From JAFGJQ01 sp052034525 (GTDB taxonomy: Bacteria > Planctomycetota > Phycisphaerae > UBA1845), in the NCBI GenBank assembly GCA_052034525.1, contig JBPOIK010000053.1, positions 1-64,000 of the forward strand: a stretch of 64,000 bases of DNA, written 5' to 3'. How positions within the stretch are numbered: the first letter of the stretch is position 1; each line of letters opens with the position of its first letter. A model generated the notes under the pieces. That model searched no databases. It saw only the letters and a program-made list of their open reading frames with translations, and had not been told where the DNA came from. Positions 1 to 6,898 of the stretch are shown here, piece by piece. The position numbers and the translations under genes were made by a program.

Positions 1-146
1 AAAAATCGGGAAAAAAAATGCGACCCGCCCGTTTCGCTTAAAACGCCCGCTCGTTGCGGGGAAGGTCGCCCGCGCGTGCGTCCCAACGTACCTACCAATC
101 GCCACTTGCGAACAACGCAACCGCCTAACTAAAACTCCGCGGTCCC

Positions 147-175
147 TTGACGCAGAAAACCCACCCACCTATCCT
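147..175 (+). promoter_or_regulatory. Sigma70-type promoter for the epimerase gene
   Basis: A TTGACG -35 box (147-152) is followed by a 17-nt spacer and a TATCCT -10 box (170-175). The start codon at 186 lies 10 nt beyond the -10 box, so the predicted leader is only about 4 nt. The TTG that opens the longest reading frame at 147 is the first base triplet of this -35 box, which argues against its being a start codon. Confidence 0.5.
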
Positions 176-185
176 TTGCCTCCCA

Positions 186-1244
186 ATGGCAGCGGACGAA
201 GGGCAAGAGATCAATCTCGTCACGGGCGCCACCGGATTGCTCGGCAGCCACATCGCCGAGCAGTTGCGCCGCCACGGGCGTCCCGTGCGCGCCCTGGTCC
301 GGCCCGGCAGCGACATCCAGTCCCTCAGTTCACTCGGTGTGGACCTGATGACCGGCGACCTGACGGACCGCAGCTCGCTGGATCGGGCGTGCCGCGGCGT
401 GACCACCGTCTATCACTCTGCAGCCAAAGTGGGCGACTGGGGTCCGTGGGAGTCGTTTCAGCGCATCACGATTGACGGCACGGACAACCTGCTCAAGGCG
501 GCCGTCCTCGCCAAGGTCAAGCGGTTCATCCATATCAGCTCCATCAGCGCGTACGGATACGTCGACGGTAAGGGGCTGGTCCTCGATGAGACCGCGCCGC
601 TGGGGCAGAATCTGTATCGCTGGGCCTACTACAGCCGCTCCAAGGTGGAGGCCGAGCGGCTGGTCTGGGAAGCGCACAACGGTGGAAAGCTCAAGGTCAC
701 GGTCATTCGCCCGAGCTGGCTCTACGGCGAGCGGGATCGGGCCACCATGGGGCGGTTGATCGCGTCCATCCGGTCGCGTCAGATCAAGCTTCTGGGCCGG
801 GGAGACAATCGGCTGAGCCTGACCCACGCCGCGAACGTGGCAGACGCCTGCATTCTGGCCGCCGACTCGGACAAGGCCGTCGGGGAGGCGTACAACTGCA
901 GCAACGACGGCCAGATCACGCAGAAACAATACTTTGACCTGATCGCCAGCACGCTGAACGAACCGCCCATCGAACGGAGCGTGCCGTATCCGATTGCCCG
1001 GTTTGCGGCCTTCTGCCTCGAGTGTGTGGGGCATCTGTTCAAGCTGACCAAGCCGCCGCTGGTCACGCGGTATTCCGCGTGGCTGATGGGCCGGCACTCG
1101 TTCTTCGAGAACCATAAGATCCGCGAGCAGCTCGGTTGGTCGCCGCGGATTTCGTACGAAGAGGGCATTCCCGCCGCCGTGAACCATTACCTCGACGAGC
1201 ATCACACCCTCTCCCGCCGTCAGCCGGCCGCCTCGAAATCCTGA
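186..1244 (+). CDS. NAD-dependent epimerase/dehydratase (extended SDR)
   Basis: This 352-residue protein is an extended short-chain dehydrogenase of the kind that modifies sugar nucleotides or sterol-like substrates. The N-terminal Rossmann motif TGATGLLGSH (TGxxGxxG type) binds NAD(P), a conserved HSAAKVGDWG stretch follows, and the catalytic pair appears as YYSRSK (YxxxK). Length is normal for the family. I chose ATG 186 because the frame's TTG at 147 forms the -35 element of a promoter. The substrate cannot be told from sequence; 3-beta-HSD-like and sugar-nucleotide epimerase roles are both possible. The gene stands alone, with the sigma-factor gene about 350 bp downstream. Confidence 0.85.
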   Translation: MAADEGQEINLVTGATGLLGSHIAEQLRRHGRPVRALVRPGSDIQSLSSLGVDLMTGDLTDRSSLDRACRGVTTVYHSAAKVGDWGPWESFQRITIDGTDNLLKAAVLAKVKRFIHISSISAYGYVDGKGLVLDETAPLGQNLYRWAYYSRSKVEAERLVWEAHNGGKLKVTVIRPSWLYGERDRATMGRLIASIRSRQIKLLGRGDNRLSLTHAANVADACILAADSDKAVGEAYNCSNDGQITQKQYFDLIASTLNEPPIERSVPYPIARFAAFCLECVGHLFKLTKPPLVTRYSAWLMGRHSFFENHKIREQLGWSPRISYEEGIPAAVNHYLDEHHTLSRRQPAASKS

Positions 1245-1590
1245 GATGCCCGGCATTCCTGCGCCCGACCTCACCCAACGGAACCGGATGATTCCCCCTG
1301 AACCCGGCGCGGCCCACGTCCATCATCACCGACGGGCCGGCACGCGGTGCAGATTCCGTTGGATCCTGGGGTAACCAGAATCCCGGTCGGATGGCGACAA
1401 CCCCAAGTCCGCCGGAACCCCGTCGTCGGAGGCCGTGCATAAGCCTGGCAACGGGTTCGTCCGATCCGTCCGCCGTGCCAACCCGCGGGGGCCCGCGTTC
1501 CGGCGGATCGAGTGCGGGGGCACTGCTCCGGCATTCCCGCGCGGGCCGCGGGTTTGACGTTCGGCCGTCCGTTTTCCGATAATCACCGCG
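1245..1590. other. Intergenic region, 346 bp, containing a promoter
   Basis: No gene with a credible start or ribosome-binding site is visible. The region is very GC-rich with many short complementary CG runs. Its only recognisable signal is the promoter of the sigma-factor gene at its right end. Confidence 0.5.
1554..1583 (+). promoter_or_regulatory. Promoter of the sigma-factor gene, predicted leaderless
   Basis: TTGACG (1554-1559) and GATAAT (1578-1583) are separated by 18 nt. The ATG at 1591 begins only 8 bases after the -10 box, exactly where transcription should begin, and no Shine-Dalgarno sequence fits between them. The transcript should therefore be leaderless. Confidence 0.6.
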
Positions 1591-2205
1591 ATGCCAGGTC
1601 ACAAGGCGAATGACCCCCCCCGGCCCGGCCGAGGCCAGGACCATGCCCTTCTATACCGGCTCGCCCGTGGCGACGAGCGGGCACTTCGGGAGATCATGAA
1701 GCGATACGATCGGCTGGTTCGCTACACCATCTTCCGCGGCTGCCGGGGCCGGTGCGCCGCCGACCCGCACTGGCTGGACGCCCGGGCCTCGGAAACCTGG
1801 ACCGGGTTCGTCCAGTCGGCCCGCCGACCGGGTTTTCAGCCGCCGGACGACTTGGCGTCCTATCTGATCCAAGTTTCCCGGAACAAATGTCGGGACGCTC
1901 TGCGGATCGCCGGCGCTATCGTCAGCCAGACGTCTTTTGGCGAAGATGAGGCTCTGTCGCAACATATTATTGCAAATGAAGATACGGCCGATCTCGTGGA
2001 GAGACTGGACGATCTGGCCGCCTTGCGCCAATGCATGGCCGACCTGGACGACCAGGATCGGACGCTCTGCGGGCAGCTTCCGCTGATCATGGAGCGCCGC
2101 TGGAAGGAGGCCGCCGATAACCTGGGGCTGGCTGAATCCACCCTTCGGTCCCGCTGGGAGAAGGTCCTTCAGACCCTCCGGAACCGACTGGGTCGGAAAA
2201 TCTGA
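1591..2205 (+). CDS. ECF-like RNA polymerase sigma factor
   Basis: A 204-residue sigma-70 family protein. Residues about 20-110 resemble region 2 (LLYRLARGDERALREIMKRY; later SYLIQVSRNKCRDALR), and residues about 145-204 form a region 4 helix-turn-helix (WKEAADNLGLAESTLRSRW). There is no region 1.1 or 3, so it is a group IV/ECF-type factor. A charged linker of about 40 residues separates the domains. It starts at the predicted transcription start and is followed 63 bp later by a small membrane protein that could be its regulator. Its regulon is unknown. Confidence 0.8.
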   Translation: MPGHKANDPPRPGRGQDHALLYRLARGDERALREIMKRYDRLVRYTIFRGCRGRCAADPHWLDARASETWTGFVQSARRPGFQPPDDLASYLIQVSRNKCRDALRIAGAIVSQTSFGEDEALSQHIIANEDTADLVERLDDLAALRQCMADLDDQDRTLCGQLPLIMERRWKEAADNLGLAESTLRSRWEKVLQTLRNRLGRKI

Positions 2206-2268
2206 GAATTTCTCGCGCCCCGGCCTTCCGGGCCCGACTCCTAGGGCGACGGACGTGAGGAACCGACA

Positions 2269-2739
2269 ATGACACAGACCTCCCACAACCAGGACTGGCT
2301 CGAACGGCTGATGGCCGAGGCGGCCCAGGCGGAGCGGGCGGGTGTGTTCCAGGCCACGGAAATCGAGGCGGCGAGCCTGTTGAGCCGGCCCGCCGTTCGG
2401 CCGTCGTGGTTCCGGCGTCACCAGCATGCCCTGGTCGGGCTGCCGGTGGCGGCGTGCCTGGCGTTCGTGGCGGTTCTTGGCACGCTCCATTTCGGCGTGC
2501 CCGGCACCATCACGCAGGTGGCAATCAACGATTCGAATGGCGAAAGCAGCATGACTTCCAACACGGCCCCAGCGGCTGGTCACCGCACCGAGGACGTGTT
2601 GATGTCCTGTTTCAGCGGCCCGGGCGGCGGGTTTCTGTCTGCGGAATGCGCAATAGCCGACCTCGACTCTGACGGAGACGTGGATTTGGCCGATTTCAGC
2701 GCGTTCCAACTCGCACAGGCGTCCGGACCGATTCGATAA
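2269..2739 (+). CDS. Small membrane protein with a dockerin-type repeat; possible anti-sigma factor
   Basis: A 156-residue protein. Residues 1-45 are a charged cytoplasmic-looking segment (DWLERLMAEAAQAERAG), residues about 47-72 are a single membrane span (ALVGLPVAACLAFVAVLG), and the C-terminal part carries a CFSGP motif followed by one EF-hand-like dockerin repeat, DLDSDGDVDLADF, near residue 130. Such repeats bind calcium in planctomycete secreted proteins. A Shine-Dalgarno GAGGAA lies 8 nt before the ATG. Its place directly after the sigma gene and its single-span layout suggest an anti-sigma factor with an outside sensor, but no known anti-sigma domain is visible. Confidence 0.6.
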   Translation: MTQTSHNQDWLERLMAEAAQAERAGVFQATEIEAASLLSRPAVRPSWFRRHQHALVGLPVAACLAFVAVLGTLHFGVPGTITQVAINDSNGESSMTSNTAPAAGHRTEDVLMSCFSGPGGGFLSAECAIADLDSDGDVDLADFSAFQLAQASGPIR

Positions 2740-3101
2740 TCTGTACTGTACGTGTTGCGCGTATGACCCGCCGGCGGCGTAGCCGGCGGGTGATTTTTTG
2801 CGCGCCGAGCATGTTTGGCAACTCGGGGGTGCAAGGCCTCCGTTCAGCCGAACGCCCATTTCGCAACTCTCGGGCTGTGTCCGCTCTTGGCTTGTTGACG
2901 GGTCAACCTGATCGAACCGCCGTGTATGGCCCCGTACGCACGGTGGTGTGACAGGGACAGCCCGCGAGGGCTTGTCTGTATCGAACGGAACGTGCGGCGG
3001 AGCCCCATACGTCAAAGAGGAATCGGTGGGTCGGGTTCGGCTCCGGCGACCGGGAACCGGATACATCCGCGGCACGGGGCCCGGCGGGAATGCCGGCCGA
3101 T
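2740..3101. other. Intergenic region, 362 bp, between convergent operons
   Basis: It holds the terminator at 2766-2799, an inverted repeat TTGACGGGTCAA near 2894-2905, and an imperfect stem at about 2951-2979 (GACAGCCC pairing with GGGCTTGTC). No gene is supported on either strand. Confidence 0.5.
2766..2799 (+). terminator. Rho-independent terminator after the dockerin protein gene
   Basis: A perfect 10-bp stem (ACCCGCCGGC with GCCGGCGGGT), a 6-nt loop and a TGATTTTTT tail lie 26 bp after the stop codon at 2739. This closes the sigma-factor operon. Confidence 0.85.
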
Positions 3102-3557
3102 TCAGTGGGATTGGCTGCGGAAAAGGCGGCGAGTGATTGCCTTGGCCTCATCGATGCGGACCTGGTGTTCGGCCCGGATCCGCAGCAGACGGCGAACACG
3201 GGCCTTCAGTTCCTGGGCGTTGAACGGTTTGGTGATGTAATCGCTGGCCCCGACATCCAGCCCGTGGATGATGCTCTGGGCGTCGGTGCGTTCGGCCGTC
3301 AGGAACACGACCGGGAAATCCAGCATTCCGAACCGCTCCTGAAGCCGTTGGCACAGTTCGTAGCCGTTCGTATCGGGCATCTGCACGTCCAGGATGGCCA
3401 CGTCCGGGGCGGCCTGTCCGATCCGCTCCATCGCCTCCTCGGCGCTGGCGGCCGTGATCACCTCGCACGGTTCGTCCTCGAACACCTCGGACAGCAGGGC
3501 GAGATTGTCCGGAATGTCGTCCACTACCAGCAGTCGATACGTTTCCTGGCCGTTCAT
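3102..3557 (-). CDS. Single-domain response regulator (CheY-like)
   Basis: This 151-residue receiver domain has the acidic pair VVDD near residue 14, the phospho-acceptor Asp in AILDVQMPDTNG, a conserved Thr in FLTA, and Lys in YITKPF. A short helical tail (RIRAEHQVRIDEAK) follows; there is no output domain. It is the last gene of the operon that begins with the histidine kinase at 6600, so it likely receives phosphate from that kinase and acts by protein contact. Confidence 0.9.
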   Translation of the reverse strand: MNGQETYRLLVVDDIPDNLALLSEVFEDEPCEVITAASAEEAMERIGQAAPDVAILDVQMPDTNGYELCQRLQERFGMLDFPVVFLTAERTDAQSIIHGLDVGASDYITKPFNAQELKARVRRLLRIRAEHQVRIDEAKAITRRLFRSQSH

Positions 3558-3599
3558 AACAGGTTCTCCCGTCGAGAGTCGCTTTACGTGTCTTTCGGC

Positions 3600-4481
3600 T
3601 CAACTTGCGCCCGGCGGCGCAGGCTCCGGGCTCTGCGCGTCGGCCGGAGGCGCGGCGCGTCCCAGTTCTTCCAGAAGGCCGAGCAATCCTTCTTCGGTGG
3701 CGGCTCTTTCCGGAAACAGTCGTGTGATGGATTCCAACAGGTCGAGCGACTTCATGGTTCGATCCGAGTCCACGCCCTGAAGCATGCGATCGGATGCCTT
3801 GCGAATCAGCCGGCGCGTCTCGACAACTCCCAGGCGAACCACCGCCTGAAGGACGGTTCGGACGCGGTTGCGCCCGGCGTACGCCGGGGAATTGGCCACA
3901 CGGACCAGCCGCTCTCCCAGAATCGTTTCGCCGGAGATCAGGTCGTGAACCGTCTCCACCGTGGGGGCGGCATCGGCGTTGTCGGCCAGTCGGGCGTTCT
4001 GCACGAATTCCAGAGTCTGCCGCGCGGTATGGGCGATCATCCGCGGGTCCGGCGCGTCGTGCCGGGCCGTTTCGTCGGCCGCCTGTCGGGGGCACTGCGC
4101 CAGAGCCTCCCGTATTTCGTGCAACAGGCGGTCACGGGACAGAGGTTTGGTCAGAATGTGCGTGCAGCCGAGACGGCTGGCGGCCAGAACGTTCTCCCGG
4201 CTGGCATAGGCGGTCTGAAGAATTACGGGAATCTGCTGGAGCTGCCGGATGGCCCGCAGCGAGCGGATGACGCTCAATCCGTTCATGTTGGGCATGTTCA
4301 GGTCCAGCAGGATGACGTCCGCGCCCGGGTCCAGGGCCAGCCGGATGCACTCTTCGCCCGACCGGGCCCGGAGGAAGTTCCAGACCGCGCCATCCAGAAA
4401 GTCCTCCAGGAGATCCAGGTTGTCCGGCGTGTCATCCACGCCTAGGACCGTGATGCCTTGCAGATCCACCTCGTCGGTCAC
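3600..4481 (-). CDS. Response regulator with a shortened HDOD-like domain
   Basis: A 293-residue protein. Residues about 5-125 are a receiver domain (GVDDTPDN; phospho-Asp in ILLDLNMPNMNG; Lys in LTKPLS). Residues about 165-225 match the start of an HDOD output domain (ERLVRVANSPAYAG... QAVVRLGVVETRRLI), but the C-terminal half of a normal 200-residue HDOD domain is missing, replaced by a short Pro/Ala-rich tail. I chose GTG 4481 because it forms a GTGA overlap with the stop of the upstream receiver gene. HDOD proteins link signalling to c-di-GMP or cell-cycle outputs; whether this short form works is unclear. Confidence 0.75.
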   Translation of the reverse strand: MTDEVDLQGITVLGVDDTPDNLDLLEDFLDGAVWNFLRARSGEECIRLALDPGADVILLDLNMPNMNGLSVIRSLRAIRQLQQIPVILQTAYASRENVLAASRLGCTHILTKPLSRDRLLHEIREALAQCPRQAADETARHDAPDPRMIAHTARQTLEFVQNARLADNADAAPTVETVHDLISGETILGERLVRVANSPAYAGRNRVRTVLQAVVRLGVVETRRLIRKASDRMLQGVDSDRTMKSLDLLESITRLFPERAATEEGLLGLLEELGRAAPPADAQSPEPAPPGAS

Positions 4482-4900
4482 GACGGCGTCTCCTGGGAAG
4501 GTTGCAGATTGGGCCCGCACCCGGCCGGGACACGCGACTCCGGCGGCAGAATCCGGTTGACGAGTTCCGTCAGGTGCCGAACGGCGATCGGTTTGGAAAG
4601 GTACTCATTGCATCCGGCGGCCAGGCAGTTTTCGCGATCCTGCGGCATGGCGTTGGCCGTGATGGCGATGATCGGGGTGGCCCGGAATTCCGCCATGCCG
4701 CGCAGGCGCCGAACGACGGACAATCCGTCCAGCTCAGGCAGGCAGATATCCAGCAGGATCAGGTCGGGTCGGACACGGACCGCCAGCTTGATGCCCTCCG
4801 GACCGGTCCGGGCGTGGACCAGCGTATGCCGGTCGCCCAGCGTATCGGCGATGAGGTCATAACTGTCCTGCGTGTCTTCGACCACCAGAATCATGCACAT
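4478..4900 (-). CDS. Single-domain response regulator (CheY-like)
   Basis: A 140-residue stand-alone receiver domain. It shows VVED at the N-terminus, the phospho-acceptor in ILLDICLPELDG, the switch residue in AITANAM and the conserved Lys in YLSKPI. This subtype (DICLPELDG, ITANAMPQDR) is typical of receivers that partner hybrid kinases. It overlaps the kinase gene by 10 bp and the next gene by 4 bp, so the three are translationally coupled. Confidence 0.9.
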   Translation of the reverse strand: MCMILVVEDTQDSYDLIADTLGDRHTLVHARTGPEGIKLAVRVRPDLILLDICLPELDGLSVVRRLRGMAEFRATPIIAITANAMPQDRENCLAAGCNEYLSKPIAVRHLTELVNRILPPESRVPAGCGPNLQPSQETPS

Positions 4901-6600
4901 GGCCTGGTTTCCTGTTCGCGGCCGGACGTCGTCCCGGCGTCGGCCGCACCTCCGTCCGATTCACACGGATCCATCCAGCAAGGCCCGGGGGCGGCCTTCT
5001 GTCGGCCGCCTTCGGCGTCCGTCGGGCTCCAGGGCAGCGTGACCGTGAAGCACGTGCCGACCCCCGCCGTGCTGCGAACGTCGATACGGCCACCCATCAG
5101 CCGGCACAGACGCTTGCAGATCGCCAGCCCCAGTCCGGTGCCGCCGGCCCGGCGGGTGTTCGACGAGTCCACCTGTTCGAATTCATGGAAGATGCAATCG
5201 AGGTGTTCGGCGGCGATTCCGATGCCGGTATCCTGGACCTCGATGATCAGCTCGTTCGCATCCATGCGGGCGCGGACTCGAATGTGGCCCGCCTCGGTGA
5301 ACTTCGCCGCGTTGCCCAGCAGGTTGGTGACAATCTGGCGGAACCTCAGCTCATCGCCCATCCAGGGGCCGGCCTGCGCGATCGACGGGTGCAGGTCGAG
5401 GTGCAGTTGCACGGCATCCGCGCGAAGCAGCGGCCGGGCCAGTTCGGTGCAGTCTTCCAGTACCTGTCCGACGTGCATCGGTGCCAGTTCCAGGGTCAGC
5501 CGGTTCGCCTCGATCTTGGACAGATCGAGAATGTCGTTGATCAGCGCGAGCAGGTTGTGGGCATTGCGGTGAACCTTCTCGAGCCGGGTGGCCCGTTTGG
5601 GGCCCGGCGGATCGAGCGTGTCCTGGATCATCAGCTCGGTGAACCCGATGATCGAATTGAGCGGCGTGCGCAGCTCGTGTGACATTTTGGCGAGAAACTC
5701 GCTCTTGACGTGATTGGCCCGTTCGGCGTCCCGGCAGGCGGCCTCCGCTCCCGCCATCGCCTGGGCCAGGCTGCGGTTGGCCGTCCGAAGAGCCTCCGCG
5801 TTCGCGCGGAGGGCCCGCTCCGCGTGCATTCGCTCGGAAATATCCTGCTTGACCGCGACGAAATGCGTGATGTTCCCGCTCGTATTCCGGATGGGCGTGA
5901 TCGTCATTTCCTCGTGGTACGGCGTGCCGTTCTTGCGCCGATTCACCATATGGCCGAACCACACCGAACCGGCCCGGATGGTTTCCCACAGGTCCCGATA
6001 GACAGAGTCGTCATGAACGCCGCTTTTGAGAATCCGCAGATTCTGACCCATGACTTCTTCTAGCGCATAGCCGGTCAGGCGGGTGAAGGCGGGGTTCGCC
6101 CATTCGATGCGGGCGTTGCAGTCGGTAATGACCACGCCGTTGGCGACAGACTCCAGAGCCCGGGCCAGCAGTCGAACCGTTTGCTCCGCTCTTTGCCGGG
6201 CGGCGACGTACGCCCACGAACGAATCGCCCGTTCGGCGATTTGCGGAAGCGCCTGGATGCTTTCAGCCGATTTGACCACGCAGTCGATGGCGCCGGCCTC
6301 CAGGGCGGCCCCCAGGGCCCGCCCGACTCCGCCATCCGTAAGGACGATCATGGGGCATTGGCCGTTTTCGAGGCGCCCGGGCAACAGCGTCATGCCGTCT
6401 CCGTCCGGCAGGTGGATGTCCACGATCGCCAGGTCGGGTTTCTGCCGGGACAGCATGCGCTGGGCTTCGAGCAGCGTTGACGCACGGACGATGGCCCAAT
6501 CCGGCTTGGCCGACGCGAAGGTCCGGCAGATGAGGGCGGCGATGTCGTCCCGCGCTTCCGCGAGAAAGACGGAATGAACAATGGAATCGCGTGTCTGCAT
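4891..6600 (-). CDS. Receiver-PAS-histidine kinase
   Basis: A 569-residue cytoplasmic sensor kinase without membrane spans. In order: an N-terminal receiver-like domain (IVDIHLPDGDG, residues about 5-125), a PAS domain with PAC (NGVVITDCNARIEWANPAF... HFVAVKQDISER, about 145-265), a HisKA domain with phospho-His in FLAKMSHELRTPLN (about 315), and a HATPase_c domain with N box (NLLGNAAKFTEAG), G1 (DTGIGI) and G2 (GTGLGLAI). I use ATG 6600 because the upstream extension is Arg/Gly-rich and lacks domains. It heads a four-gene operon with three receiver proteins. Confidence 0.9.
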   Translation of the reverse strand: MQTRDSIVHSVFLAEARDDIAALICRTFASAKPDWAIVRASTLLEAQRMLSRQKPDLAIVDIHLPDGDGMTLLPGRLENGQCPMIVLTDGGVGRALGAALEAGAIDCVVKSAESIQALPQIAERAIRSWAYVAARQRAEQTVRLLARALESVANGVVITDCNARIEWANPAFTRLTGYALEEVMGQNLRILKSGVHDDSVYRDLWETIRAGSVWFGHMVNRRKNGTPYHEEMTITPIRNTSGNITHFVAVKQDISERMHAERALRANAEALRTANRSLAQAMAGAEAACRDAERANHVKSEFLAKMSHELRTPLNSIIGFTELMIQDTLDPPGPKRATRLEKVHRNAHNLLALINDILDLSKIEANRLTLELAPMHVGQVLEDCTELARPLLRADAVQLHLDLHPSIAQAGPWMGDELRFRQIVTNLLGNAAKFTEAGHIRVRARMDANELIIEVQDTGIGIAAEHLDCIFHEFEQVDSSNTRRAGGTGLGLAICKRLCRLMGGRIDVRSTAGVGTCFTVTLPWSPTDAEGGRQKAAPGPCWMDPCESDGGAADAGTTSGREQETRPCA

Positions 6601-6843
6601 CCGGGCCCGATCGCAGGCAGTCGCGGCGCACCGTCTCGGCACGCGCCGCGTAGTGACCGATCCATCCGTGCCGCCGGTCCGGCCGATCGCGCGATGGCCG
6701 GACGGGCGGTGGGATACGCCGGCCCTTCCACCACCGACCCGTAAGAGGAAGGGGCAATCCCCATCTACGAATCGGCCGGTCAAAACGAGGAATTGAGGCT
6801 CGAATATCCGGTTCGGCGGGAGGTCGGGTCCGATAGTTTGCGA

Positions 6844-6863
6844 CGCCGGGACGCGTCCCGGCG
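6844..6863. other. Perfect 20-bp palindrome downstream of the glycosidase-like gene
   Basis: The palindrome CGCCGGGACG/CGTCCCGGCG lies 35 bp after the minus-strand stop at 6899. Neither flank has a T-run, so it may be a Rho-assisted 3' end hairpin or a protein-binding site. Confidence 0.35.
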
Positions 6864-6898
6864 CGGGGCTGTCGCGGCGCCGCCGAAACTCGCGCCGG

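Noticed and set aside
147..185. TTG at 147 as the start of the epimerase gene
   Set aside because: The TTG belongs to a TTGACG -35 box with a well-spaced TATCCT; ATG 186 fits the Rossmann domain start.
2894..2905. TTGACGGGTCAA as a promoter or operator
   Set aside because: It contains TTGACG, but no -10 box follows at 16-18 nt and no gene lies downstream; left as an inverted repeat only.
1651..3075. 474-codon open frame on the minus strand across the sigma factor operon
   Set aside because: It runs opposite clear sigma-factor and dockerin genes and through a terminator; high GC keeps antisense frames open.
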